From Cephalotus follicularis (Eukaryota > Streptophyta > Magnoliopsida > Oxalidales > Cephalotaceae), in contig BDDD01002953.1 in assembly GCA_001972305.1 (NCBI GenBank), positions 92,885-156,884 of the forward strand: a DNA stretch of 64,000 nucleotides, given 5' to 3'. The position numbers were made by a program, and so were the translations under genes. Positions within the stretch are counted from its first letter, which is position 1. Each line of letters opens with the position of its first letter. The notes below the pieces were generated by a model, which did no database searches, was not told where the DNA came from, and saw only the letters and a program-made list of their open reading frames with translations. This document shows, one piece after another, positions 45,633-57,205 of this stretch.

Positions 45633-47884
45633 TGTCACACCCCGAACCGTGGGTTGGGCCCCACGACTCGACACGTGGCATTCCCTGTACTTCCTTAATT
45701 TATTTCCATTATGTAAATACCAGTCAAAATAAAACTTTTAATATAAAACCATCATAAAACCAGTTATCCAATGTGCGGATATATATACCCAGATCCAAAA
45801 CAGTACATATAAAATACACTGCCACAGCCCGGCAGGATATAAAAATCCAATACATAAGTGTCCTCTACAATTCTATCCACTGGAGCGCATTGCCGAGGAG
45901 GAGGAACTTACATTTCTCTTTGTCCTTGCTGTTGTCGAGGTGCTCCATTGAATTCAGGACCTGTACCTAAACCTGACCCATTTAGAGAATGGGTCAGCAA
46001 CCCTGGGGGTTGTGTAGGTAACCACATGTACGGCACATACCAGAGGAACAAACAATACAAGCAGAGGAAGAATTCATAACATAAGCATAGACCTTAACAT
46101 AAAACATAAGCCATTCTTTTGTCCTCGGACTACTCTACTCAATCCAAACCATATTAATTACATACAAACATTACTCAGAGGAGTCAAGTCCGGCATCCTA
46201 AGGTCTGGTCATCTACATGGTTCACCTTCAGGCTCACCTGCCAGCGGAATTCACTCTTGGGATCCCTAGCTGAGCGGAATTCACCCTTTGATCACCTGCC
46301 CACGGAAGTCTCCCTTAAGATTACCTGCTAACGGCGGAATTCACCCTTAGGTTCACCATTAAGCGGGTTCACCCGAGGATCACCTGCCCAACGGTAATCA
46401 CCCATTAGGTTCACCTGCTCGGCGGAATTCTCCCCTTAGTGGGCTCACCAGCTCAGGACAGTCTCTATATGGATTCACTTTTTAAGTTCACCTATCATAG
46501 GATGTCACTTATTCATCATATATTCTTTGGTAGAGGAGGAACTCTGCTCAGCAATGCACTGACCCTTCATTAGCTCGGCATCCTTAGCGCTGTGCATTGA
46601 TCCCCATACTTGTTCTTGGTCTGCTCTAATTCAATCTTTTAGGCAGAGGAGGAACTCTGCTCTGCTCGGACTCCTGGTCCGGCTTGGCGCTCCTCAGATG
46701 CCTTACCTTACTCTTCCTCCTTTCCGGTACTTGGGGAAATGATCCTTACCAAGTATTAATCACCTCTGGCCTTTATGACTGAGGAGGTCCTCGGGCTCAT
46801 GCTTTGGGATCCTCAAACACATGGCAGAGGAAAGCCATGTTTGGGATCCTCGGACGCATGGCAGAGGAAAGCCATGTTTGGGGAGTCCTCCGCGCCTGGG
46901 GAGTACCGGCTCCTCGGAATATGCTCCTTGGGCAATATGGTCAACCCTGGACGTACTAGCATTTGTAGGACACTTAGTCCTCCTCAGTCATATTTGTTCC
47001 CCGGGCATTACGCTCCTCAGGCAATATGCTCCTCGGGCATTATGCTTCTCAGGCATTATGCTCTTTGGGCATTTACTTCATCCCTAAGTGCTTTCCAAGC
47101 ACTGAGGCATCCCACATAATGGTTCCAAGGTAAAAGGACAGGATCCTAATCTATCAAACATAAACATTCACAAAATAACAACAACAACACATACATTCAA
47201 ACAATCAACCACAACATCATCACACACAAACACACATGTTGGTAGGCGCTCGGACAATAAGACACCTACCTGGAAAACAGTTGGAAACGGAGATTGTCTT
47301 CTTCCTTCTTAGATTCTGGACTCCCTTCTAGCCGAGGATTGCTACACGCTTAAGCTTTCCTTATTCCTTCACTCTTGTACAATTCTCTTGCTTCCAGGAG
47401 ATGGGCGTATATATATATACAGGGGCAGGAATTTTCCAGAGGAAGGCCCCAGCTTGTCTTCTTCTTCCATTTCCGCCAGCATCTGGCCCCATCTCCCACT
47501 TCTCACACCTTTCTCTCGATTTCTCTAGACTCAAATGTATGAAAAATGGAAACAGTGTGTCCCTTGGCATTTTCCTCCTTTTATAGTCACAAGTGGAAGA
47601 ATCCAGAACTTCCTACACAATTCTAACGAATACAGGCCTTGTTTAGCGCCTGGGCCGACCTCCTCCCTTGGGCCTTCACTTCATTACATTTTTAAGCCCA
47701 AACACCTTATATCATGTTAACTTCGGCCTAAAAGGGAATAAAACAATTCTTAAGCCCAATGTCATAAGTTATATCCCATTAAGGCACAAATAAATACATC
47801 ATAAAATTCAGACCCAGCCCAAAAAGGAAGGAAAATAATTACAAAGCCCAATCATAATATTTGATAATATTTAGGGCTCTTACA
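45633..47884 (-). mobile_element. Solo LTR E (2252 bp) nested in the 3' LTR of element D
   Basis: TGTCACACCCCG...GGGCTCTTACA, flanked by AGAAC (45628-45632) and AGTAC (47885-47889), a 5-bp duplication with one change; the intact LTR at 42882 has AGTAC there. It has degenerate GTTCACC / GCGGAATTCACC units at about 46200-46500 and TCCTCGG-rich sequence near 46780-47050. A minus-strand TATA (near 47577) suggests minus orientation. No coding sequence is seen. Confidence 0.9.
46200..46500. repeat. Degenerate 25-35 bp tandem units in solo LTR E
   Basis: Repeated GCGGAATTCACCCTTAGGTT and GATCACCTGCCCACGG-like units follow one another. The layout recalls the block in LTR A although the sequence differs. 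Confidence 0.7.
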
Positions 47885-49809
47885 AGTACGGTCAGTGTCT
47901 GTCAGCCTACGGGGTTTCTGTCTGTCTGTCTGTTAGTATGTTTTTATGACTTTCTATTCTGATGCTTTGACACGACGGTGTCATTGCCACTATTTCTGCT
48001 GAACGTTCGACCCGACGGGGCCCAGACGTCAACCTTACCTAGTAGACCCATGGCATCTTTATATATTTACTCTGTTTAAAACTCTGTTAATTATTATATA
48101 TATCTAAAAATCTGAGGATTTAAATCTGTTTGAAAGAAATGATCTAGTTTTCTGCTGATTTCTGAAAATATCATTTTTGTAAATGGGTTTTGAATTTATA
48201 TTCTGTTTTAGTTGTTTTAATCTATTTTATAAATAAAATTCTAGATTTGATTCTGTTTCTGAACTTCTATTTAAGTTTGTTTTATACTTTTGTTGTAACA
48301 TTTCTGTAAAAGTATATTTTACGGCGAGCAAAACTCTGCTGAGTCTTTTGTTCCATCTCACTAGTCCTGTGGACTAACCCCTCCTATGTTTTCTATTTTT
48401 AGTTCTGATAGGTTAGTCTGCTGCGCTTTGTCAGTTGGAGTCTGTCTGTCGGCTGAGGTGAGACCACAAGGGCATGCCTACCAGAGTCAACACATGCATA
48501 TCATCATTACATCAGTATTTAAATTTCTACATTACTTATGTTTTTATATAACTATTTTGGTTTTGTTTAAAATGACTGAGCTCTATTCAAGTTTTAAGTT
48601 TTGTTAATATGGTTGAGGCAGAGCCCAACCCATTACTTGTTTTCTGTTTTTAAATTGTGATCTGCTGAGGGTTGAGCCCATTTTATAAACTGTTTCCTCC
48701 TTCGGGAGTGTGGTCTGCTGAGTGCTGAGCCCATTTTATAAACTGTTTCTTCCTTCGGGAGTGTGATTTTTATAAACTGTGTTTTTCATTTACAGGGGGC
48801 ATAATCCGATAAACGAATACTACATGCCCGATTTTTGTAAAATTTTAAGAGTTAGAATTATTTTCAAGTTTTTCAAGAAACTTTCTGTTTTTCTTTATGT
48901 TTTGAAGAATTCTCTGTTTAAAAATGTATTTCTGAAACTCTGTTCTGCTGAACTTACGAGGTGAGTTTTTTATGGGCGGCTTGGCCTTATAGCGGGTGCG
49001 ACGGATTCCAGCCAGGCTGGGTCCGGGCGTGTCATTAAGCGTGCTACGCTCAGGGAAAAACCATGATAGGTGACCTCCTGAGAAGTCTTACCAATCCATC
49101 AAACAAAACTGTGTGTCTCACGTGAAAACGCAGATGTATGAGCGTTGTATGTTCTATATGGGACAAAACGGATAATTTTTCCTGTGGTCTAGGATTGGGT
49201 TGTTATAATTGATATTAGAGTAGGACCCTCTACAGTAGGTGTGGTTTGGGGATGAACAAGACAGAAGCTGGTGGCCTGTGACACCCCACTCAAGAGTGGG
49301 AAATAGGTGAGAGCTATATGTGAAATGGATCCGCCCACAAGAGGAAAACTCTAGTAGGTGTGGTTCGAGGATGAACTAGGCAAAAGCTGGTGGGCCTGTG
49401 ACATCCCACTCAAGAGTGGGCAAGATGAGAGGGCTATATGTTAGATGGATCCGTCCACATGAGGAAAGGGTTCTCTACGACATGGAATTGTCCTTGTTAT
49501 AGGAATGAATCAGATCCACTGAAAGGGGGAAGGGGGGAGAAAATTACTGGGCTACATAAGAAATGATTTAGAACCTAATCGCATGATGCGCCTTTTGGTG
49601 GATTGGCTCAGAAGTTAGTGGAAACTCTAAGGTTAACTCTAATATTAAGCGTGCTACGCTCAAGGAAAAACCAAGATGGGTGACGTCCTGGAAGTCTTAT
49701 CAATCCATCAATTAGGACAAAACCATGAGTCTCAGATCTATGGGGGTTGTATGTTCTGTGTAGGGCAAAGCGGATAATTTTTCATGTGGTCTATGATTGC
49801 TTTGTTACA

Positions 49810-50701
49810 AACTTTGTTCATCTGTTCCCTCTGATTAGATAGTTAACTTTTACTAACTGGATAATTCTAGTATTCTTAGCTGCGTATTCCTTGGGTTGAT
49901 CAAGGACTATCAGCCTAAATGACTTTTACTAACTATATAATTCCAGTATTCTTAGTTGTGTATCCCTTAGGTTGATCAAGGACAATTAGGAGACTTAGCT
50001 GCATATTCTTGGGCTGATCCAAGATAGCTAAGTAAGATCTAACTGTGAATGCTTTGAGTTGATCAAGGACAGTTAGATCACCATCTCGTCTGTGTTATTC
50101 ATGGGCTGATCCATGGACGGTTAGATAATCTAACCTACCTTTTTTGAAGCATTCCTTTTGTGGGTTTAGATACACTGTATATCGATATTGAAGGTTATTA
50201 AGCTCTATAGGTTAATTGAGTGTCTTTGTACACTTGTACTAGATTTTCTGATATATGATTGGATATGATTGTATTGCCTAGGTCTTATCGCCTATGCACC
50301 CTCTATGAGATGATTGTCATATGGATATTGACCACATTGGCATTCATGCATAAACCATGCCACACATATACCCGCTATATAATATACACATCACTGCATA
50401 TTGGATTTTCCTACCAGCCACATTGACTGACCCATTTATGGGTTGTGAGTCAAACATATAGTAGATTTGTCAGAGATAGACAGTAGTATATGGGACAGAG
50501 ATATGAGAAGATCTAGATCTTCTTGAAGACAGATAATGTGGTATTTACAGTTTGTAATTGTAATAAGTAATAAATAGTACTATATTGATAATTATTATGT
50601 TCAGTAACATAATTAATATTGTTCCAGGAGTATGACGGATATGAATTGACAGATGTTAATCTGTTATGATTCTTGAATGGATTTGATTGCAACACTTTCG
50701 C
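49810..50701. other. Non-coding repeat-derived DNA of the duplicated locus, copy 2
   Basis: No gene is seen. It matches 19515-20107 plus 22499-22715. An extra tandem duplication of about 80 bp (TTTTACTAACTGGATAATTC / TTTTACTAACTATATAATTC) lies at about 49848-49985. The last five bases TTCGC are the left target duplication of element C. Confidence 0.8.
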
Positions 50702-52154
50702 TCTAACGACCCAGGTCCAATTTGGGTATTGGATTTCGTATGTTTCGGGCCTTAGAGTTTTTCTTTTCGATAAGAAGAGTTTGGGCCTTGGCCTGGTTTG
50801 GGCTTAAAGTGGTTTGGATGTTGGTTTTGCTGATGCTCTTGCGTTTTGGCGCGTTGGTGTTGCTGTGTGCACGTGGGTGTTGCAGGTTGCGTAAGGAATG
50901 CAGTGTCCTGACTTGTCAAGCCCCCAACCCCCACGTCGAAGGTAGTTGAGCAGGCAAGGAGTTGTTGTAGTAATTGTTGTTGCCATAAGTGAGTAGTTGA
51001 GAGAAGTGTAAGTTCTCTGTGCTTTCCTTCTTCCTTCTGAAGTTTTCCTCTTGCGAATATGAGTTTTACTTGGAGAACGAAATCCTCGCCTTCGTGGAGG
51101 TGAGCTCTTCCTTTCTTCGTCTTTTTACCTTTGTTTGTTTTTCAATGTGCATGCCAACCTCCCATTTACTGTGAAGGCAGAGATGGTAAGGGTGATCGTG
51201 GTGCTCCACGGTGGAATGTTGAGTGTAGTGGGTGGTCGGGGTGACTATCCGAGGAGGTGACAATGCATTGGAGGTTACATGCATATTTTCCCTCTGTTTT
51301 TGCTGTAGACTGTGCTAAGTCTGTGTTATTTGTTCTTGTTGTTGAGGAACCGAACGTTGATCCTGAGCTATAGGAAGAGTAGCAGTGGAGAGTGGATAAG
51401 TGATGAGTGGAACATTCCTTTCCTTATTCTTGAAACAGTTGAGAGTCTTAAGATTAATGTGTGTTATCAGGTTTTATGTTATTCCTTCCATGGTGTCTTT
51501 GTTCTGGGAGTCGTTTCTTCCTTGTTTTGACATATTCTTTTTAGTTGATATTGATTTCTGAGCTAGTGAGATTGAGGTTCTGGGTGATATTTCCCCTTGT
51601 TTATCCTATTTATATATGTCATAACTTTTCCTTGATACCATGTGTGGTTGAGTATGGATACTGGATACTGTGGACCGTGGTGATCGATGCTATGTTTCTA
51701 TGGGATTCTCGGCGAGAGATGGTCTGTGCGGTGATTCGCTGACCTTCCAGTTGATGTTCTCATACACGATTGTCGACGAGGGTGGTGCCTTGCGGTGATT
51801 CGGTGGCCCCTCAATTGATGTTCGTGATATGCTTGCCTCCCAGGGGCTGGGTTTGACACTGATCAGTTGGCACCTCTGGTGGAAGGCCAAGACTTGTGGT
51901 TCTCTGTATCGATACATGACAGGTGGTGCACTCCCTGCAAGCCTATGATCTTCTTTTCCAGTCAGGGACTATTGAGATCTGCTATCGTGAAACTCGACGC
52001 CAGCAGATGTATGGATTTTGGCCAAGGTGAAAGGCCAAGGTAGGTTTTGGTACTGTGATAGGTACCAGTAGTCCTCTGATTAATTGATCCCTGGAGTTTT
52101 TGATCCTCTGATTGGGTCCTCGGGAAATTGGGTTTGAACACCTTGCTTTACTTC

Positions 52155-54688
52155 TGTAACACCCCCGATGGTGGGAGCCCTTACAGGTCATAATACAAAA
52201 CTAAACATAACAGAATATCTAAGCATGAAGTTTACACAAAACGGATGTGGTGGTCTGAAAACATAACTTATAACAAAACCGATGTTCAACAAAGTCTGGA
52301 AACGTTAACCATTCATAACCAAAAGAAACAAAAATCCGATATCCAAATACTGTTTAAGAAGAAACTAGTCTGACATTGTCTCAAAATATGATCAATACTA
52401 CTGAAAACACAATGGACTAACTCCTAGATGATCCTCTGACAAGTGGGTAACCCTCAACACACGTTTCCCCCATCCTTCTGAAAACCTACCGCATAGAAAA
52501 AAAAACGTGGCTGAGCATACCTCAGTACGGATAAGGAAGTAGAACAGTAAACGGTAAACAAAATATCTTGAACATTAAATTTCAGCAAAGTAACATAGTA
52601 AATATCCTTTAAAATGTAAAGCAGAATATTTAAAAACGAGCAGTTATAAAATCATCATAACTTTACGAAAAACATATTATCATAATTCAAAACTTTATCT
52701 GATTTCATAATTCCATAACAGAGAATTCAGACATACATACATATATAGGTGCAAGGGGTTTGCGAGGCCCACATGCTTTGAAGGAAAAGTCGTGTACGGC
52801 ACTACACAAACAATCCCAATACTGAATACTGAATTCTGACAATAACTAGAGTATACTCATACGCCTCAAAAGGATCCATATCCTACGCTCAGGATACATA
52901 TTTAAAAGAGACGCTGTAGACCGATCACACCGCCACGATAAGTGTCATGTCCTTCGTGCCAATGAACATGTCTATGATACCTCATAGGTAGGGTTTTTCT
53001 CTGTATGTTATTATGTTAAAGCATTGTTTATTCGAAAACAACTTAAAACACACTTATATACACAGTCTCCAAACATATCTGAAATTATTTAAACAGAATC
53101 ATGAACATACTTTCATATCTGAATTCATAATCTGATTCATATCTGAAGTTTAACATACTTCCTAAAGTGGAAGCCATGCCCAAAATAAATAACACATTTT
53201 TTATAGCGGAAAACATGAATATCAAAATCAATGTCCGATGTAACAATATTAAAATCCATTTCAATTAGATTATTATCAAAACGAGAATATCCGTATCAAA
53301 ATTTCATTATGAATTTTATTAGGAGCAAAATCATAACAGCATAAATCCGATTTACTTTAACAATCAATAGGAGTATTTCAAAGAACGATGTATCCGTACC
53401 TTAGCTGGTCGAAAAATCTAAACAAACACGAATACCAAACAAAAGCACCCTAGGAGTGTCCTAATCTCCACCATGGATGATATCAAGACCTAAACATATA
53501 AGCTCAAACATCACATAACATAAAAAGAAGCAATCATCAAAACTGCCAGAGAAAGCGTCGACAGTTTATTCTTAGGCCTCGACGGTTTCATTGCATAAAA
53601 GGACAAAGCGATGAGCAAAGCGTCGACTAAACACAGCATAAAACAGTACAAAACGGCGACACTCAAAATAAAAGCGTCGACGGTTTGCGTCGAACAAAGA
53701 ATACCAGTTGCAGAAAATAGTTTCAAATCCATGGCCAAATCTGATTTTTCTTAAACACAAAGCATAAATACCAACATGCAGGTTCTTAAGACGTTATTTA
53801 TAAGTTCAAAATGCTATATATACATATGATTACATAAAAAGTGCAAAACACATTTTGAAATAAAACTTTATGGTATAATAACAGTTTCCCAAAATCATGA
53901 ATTACAATCTAATTTTTCTATTCATTATTCATAAAATTGTGATATGCAGATGATTTATAACATGATTTTTCTGTTTCAATATGAGTATAACGAAATATGC
54001 AAAAAAATTTCATATATGAACAAATTAAGAACAGCAGAAAACTAGTTTCAACAGCCCTCTAAAATCATGCTCGAAATTAAACTCTAGCCGGTTTTAATAC
54101 AAATAAAAGGGTGATATTGAAACTATGTAGTACAAACTACAACTTTCGTTTAGAAATTACCTTCGAAAGACGTCAAAAGCGATGCAGAAAAATGTGATCA
54201 AGTTGCTGTGTTGGTTTGTAAGAAATGCAGGAATGGTTTGAGTTCTTAAAACAATTGGTCTGTTAAGTGCAAAAATCCGTGTGTTTAAATGAGAAAATTG
54301 GTGTTTTAAGACATTACCAAACAAACCAAAACGCGTCTGATACATAAGGAAATCGGATAGCCAGAAGAAGGAAAGAATCTTTCTTTCCAAAAACACTATC
54401 ACCGTCCAAAACAAATTAGGAAGATGACTAAAGCGTCGCCGGTTTCTCAAAAAGCGTCGATGGTTAAACACTTAAATACAAAACACGTCGATGTCACATG
54501 TTTAGGCGTCCACGTATCTTACAGCACCCAAAGCGTCGGCGGTTCTAATAAGAGCGTCGGCGCTTTGTGCCCAGAAAAAAACATAAAAGAAAGTAAAATT
54601 CAAAGAGTTCACACACCATAGCATATAACAAGAGGTAAAAACCCAACATAAAACGATAAACATGTAAACATAGAAACGGGATATTACA
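52155..54688 (-). mobile_element. Solo LTR H (2534 bp) in the 5' LTR of element C
   Basis: TGTAACACCCCCG...GGATATTACA with the perfect duplication ACTTC (52150-52154, 54689-54693). The other LTR of element C (62304-62320) has the uninterrupted TTTACTTCTATCTC. It is the same family as solo LTR G at 2202-4994. Confidence 0.95.
53551..54565. repeat. Scattered GCGTCGACGGTTT-type words in solo LTR H
   Basis: Two groups, at 53551-53690 and 54430-54565, contain about nine copies of AAAGCGTCGACGGTTT-like sequence, some as GTCGGCG or GTCGATG. Confidence 0.75.
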
Positions 54689-55901
54689 ACTTCTATCTCT
54701 CATACTAGTGCTTCATAGCATTGTTGGTATATTTATCTTTTGCTTGCTTTGTATACTCCATGTTGTGTTTTGACCCTTGTTGAGTATCCTCGGATGGTGA
54801 GCCGAGGACCATTGTTTGGCCAGTTGGGCATAACCTTTGCTCAGCGTCCAGTGTCGTTGGACGTTAAGGAATGCTTTCTCTCCCCTTTCACTAGTCTTCG
54901 GACTAGTCCCCTCCCAGGTTATTATTTTGCAGCTGAGGAAGGAGGTGAAGTCTTCCCCACGTCGGACCACGTTAAGGACTTGTTGCGAGGTAGACCGAGG
55001 AGTTAGCTCTTCCCCTGGCCTTCTTGGCTAGTTCCCCTCATGCATTTGGGACATACTTTTGGGTTATGTTTTTGGGTTGTAACCTTTGTAAAACAATCTT
55101 GTGTATGAACCTTTGGAGAATTTTGGTGTATAAGGTTTATCTTTTATGATATGGCGATGTGTTTATCTTTACCCTGTTGATGCTTGTTCTTTTAGGTTGT
55201 TTAGACCAATTTTACTAAGCTCCAGAGGTGAGATATGGATGAATGTTGTGTTTGGAGGTAGTGGTTGGGCTCTGTTGACCTTAGATTTGACCTAGGTGCA
55301 TGGAAGGTTTCCTCAGCTGGAAGCCAGAACATCACGGTCGTTGCCGAGCATGACCCTGATCCTAGGAAATAGAAGTCAGACCACTAGGTTAATTAGTCAT
55401 CCTCGGACGTGAGGTATGCCTAGAACCTTGGTGTGAGTCCTCAGACTTGGGGAGTTCTCGGACTTGGTGTGTTTTCAGGTAGTTTGGAGTCCTCGGGTTC
55501 CTTGGGCATCCGCGGATGTCTAGTTCGTGTTGAGGCCCAAGTGCTTGGGAGTTTGTTGTCGAGGTGAAGAGTTGTAGTGTTTGGCTCCTCGGGCTTTTGG
55601 TAGACCTTGGTGTTTGGGTGAACATGTACGAGGCGCATGTGAGGTTCCTCGGACGTAAGTGAAACGGTGAGTTTTGGTTCCCCGGTAGTTTTCTTTGAGT
55701 CCTCAGCCCTTTCTTTGGACACTGCGTTGTATCGCATAGTCCTCTGCCCGGCGTTCTGGTCGGGCTTTAATGCTTTACATTCCTGGAGCCTTTTGCTCGG
55801 CACTTTTGCTGGATGGTTTTGGTTTGTAGGGTTGTTGGCAGGTCTGCCATCCTCGACAGAGCTCGTGTCCTCCAGTGTTTTGGGAACGAGTCCTGTTAGC
55901 T

Positions 55902-55914
55902 TGGTATCAGAGAG
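55902..55914 (+). other. Primer binding site of element C (Met tRNA type)
   Basis: TGGTATCAGAGAG directly follows the LTR and matches the usual TGGTATCAGAGC except for the last base or two. Confidence 0.88.
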
Positions 55915-56085
55915 ACCGGTTTGGTGTTGTGTAAGCAGTGGGATGAAGCCCAGGCTTAGATGATGGTCTTGTTTTTCACGAGAATCCTAGGAATAGTGTT
56001 TCCTTGGTTTTCCTTGTGTTGTGCATTGCATGCATCTCATGTAGAATCTTTTGTTTAAGTAATCCCTTAACGTTACATGTGAAGG

Positions 56086-57205
56086 ATGACGGAACCCCAT
56101 GGTCAACCCAGTGGACGTGGTCGGGGAAGAGGTACGGTGGCCTCTCCACCACGCATGGATCTTGAAGTTCATGCAGAGCCAGGAGTGGAATGACAGGAAG
56201 CTCAGCTGACGGTGGCAGCTGATGCTCCGACAGCGCAGTCTGCTGCGTATGTTCCTCCTCCAGCTGGTGTGGATATTCAGACGGACATGATGCAGACGTT
56301 CTTGACAATGGCCCAAGCTTTGCGTGTTGCTAGGCCTCAGGCCTTACCGGTTGAACGTATGCAATGCTTAGGAGCTACAACCTTTGAAGGAACAACCGAC
56401 CTGGCAGATGCAGAGGCATCGTCGAGCCGAGTGGAAGAGATCTTTGAGTAGATCAGAGTCGTGGACAATTCACTCGTCCGACTTGCTTCTTTCTTGTTGC
56501 AGAGGAAAACTCGTCATTGGTGGGATGCTCTCAAGGCAAGACATGCCTACGTAGCAGTGATCTCTTGGGATATCTTTCTACGGGAGTTCCGACAGTATTT
56601 CTATCCTCCGACGTATGTTCAGGAGAAGATGAGGGAGTTCCTCCATCTACGTCAAGGCAACTTGTCTGTGGCGGAGTATGAGTGCCGTTTCATGGAGTTA
56701 TCTCATTTTGCTCCCGCACTTGTTGTAAACCAGGAAGAAAGGTGTCAAAAGTTTATGGAAGGTTTGAGACCCGAGTTGAGGCATGCATCTGCTCTCATCA
56801 TGTGGACAGTTTTTTCTGACTTGGTGGTGGCCGCCAAGCGTGTTGAACAGAGTCTTGCGGACTTGAGGGCTAGGTAAGACCGAGGACATTAGTGTGTTGC
56901 TTCTCAAGCCGAGCAAGGTGAGAGTCCTCCTAGGAGTCAAGGGCGGCGGAGGAACAGATCCTCTGGGAAGTCTGGTAATCGAGGATATCGTTCGAAGACC
57001 AGGACGGATGGTGACGGAGTGTCTTCCCCGCAGCCTACGTTCTCTCCAGCAGCCAGTGGTGCGCAGCAGAGCACAGTAGCTTCTTCGCAGCCATCGAGAT
57101 GTCAATAGTGTGGACAGTCTCACTTTGGGAATTGCAAGTCTGATTCCCGAGTATGCTTTTTGTGTGTCAACCTGGACATTTTGTGAGAAATTTTCCCCAA
57201 GCTTA
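56086..57205 (+). pseudogene. gag: gag of element C
   Basis: The ATG at 56086 opens an MTEPHGQPSGRGRGRG start in the same frame as the later parts. Stops fall at about 56190, 56449, 56875 and 57107. The capsid core includes FLLQRKTRHWWDAL, EKMREFLHLRQGNLSVAEYE and RCQKFMEGLRPELR. The nucleocapsid has a CX2CX3HX3C knuckle (57096-57131) with one of its spacer codons turned to TAG; a second knuckle follows at about 57149 but is broken by a 1-base loss near 57161 that shifts the frame into protease. Confidence 0.88.

Larger units (their letters stand above)
42882..49034 (+). mobile_element. Element D: non-autonomous LTR retrotransposon without coding capacity
   Basis: The element is flanked by the perfect duplication TTAAG (42877-42881, 49035-49039). 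LTRs of about 1.15 kb (42882-44032 and 45611-49034, the second interrupted by solo LTR E) start TGTGACATCC and end GGGCGTGTCA. It has a Met-type primer site and a polypurine tract, but the 1.58-kb interior has no gag or pol. The 3' interior end (TTTCGGGGACGAAATTCTG) is the kind of sequence found just after pol in chromoviruses, which suggests derivation from such an element by internal loss. Confidence 0.92.
45611..49034 (+). repeat. 3' LTR of element D, interrupted by solo LTR E
   Basis: The first 22 bases (TGTGACATCCATGTCCTAGA..) precede solo LTR E; the rest resumes at 47885 (AGTACGGTCAGTG) and ends GCGTGTCA at 49034. Without the insert it is about 1.17 kb. Confidence 0.92.
42685..49809 (+). 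mobile_element. TRIM-like array (duplicated locus, copy 2): LTR - interior - partial LTR - interior - LTR, split by element D
   Basis: The first LTR is 42685-42881 plus 49040-49207. A 69-bp interior follows, starting ATTGATATTAGAG (mutated primer site). A partial LTR is at 49277-49348, a second interior follows, and a full LTR lies at 49397-49809 (TGTGACATCCC...GTTACA). Interiors share GTAGGTGTGGTT and GATGAAC. The alternation suggests unequal recombination between LTRs. It is homologous to 18672-19514. Confidence 0.7.
50702..55899 (+). repeat. 5' LTR of element C, interrupted by solo LTR H
   Basis: It begins TCTAACGACC, where the partner LTR has TGTAACCTCC, so the terminal TG is mutated. 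It ends near TCCTGTTAGC before the primer site. Without solo LTR H it is about 2.65 kb. The second half is rich in TCCTCGG words (55380-55680). Confidence 0.9.

Noticed and set aside
45408-45674. 88-codon ORF near the end of element D as a possible gene
   Set aside because: It crosses the interior-LTR boundary and into solo LTR E, so it is formed by the junction.
51545-52191. ORFs in 51545-52191 repeated at 61618-62321
   Set aside because: These are LTR C repeats; frames differ by stops and no motif is seen.
54740-55006. Similar ORFs at 54740-55006 and 62470-62754 as a possible small gene
   Set aside because: Again paired LTR positions of element C, with an internal deletion in one copy and no conserved start.
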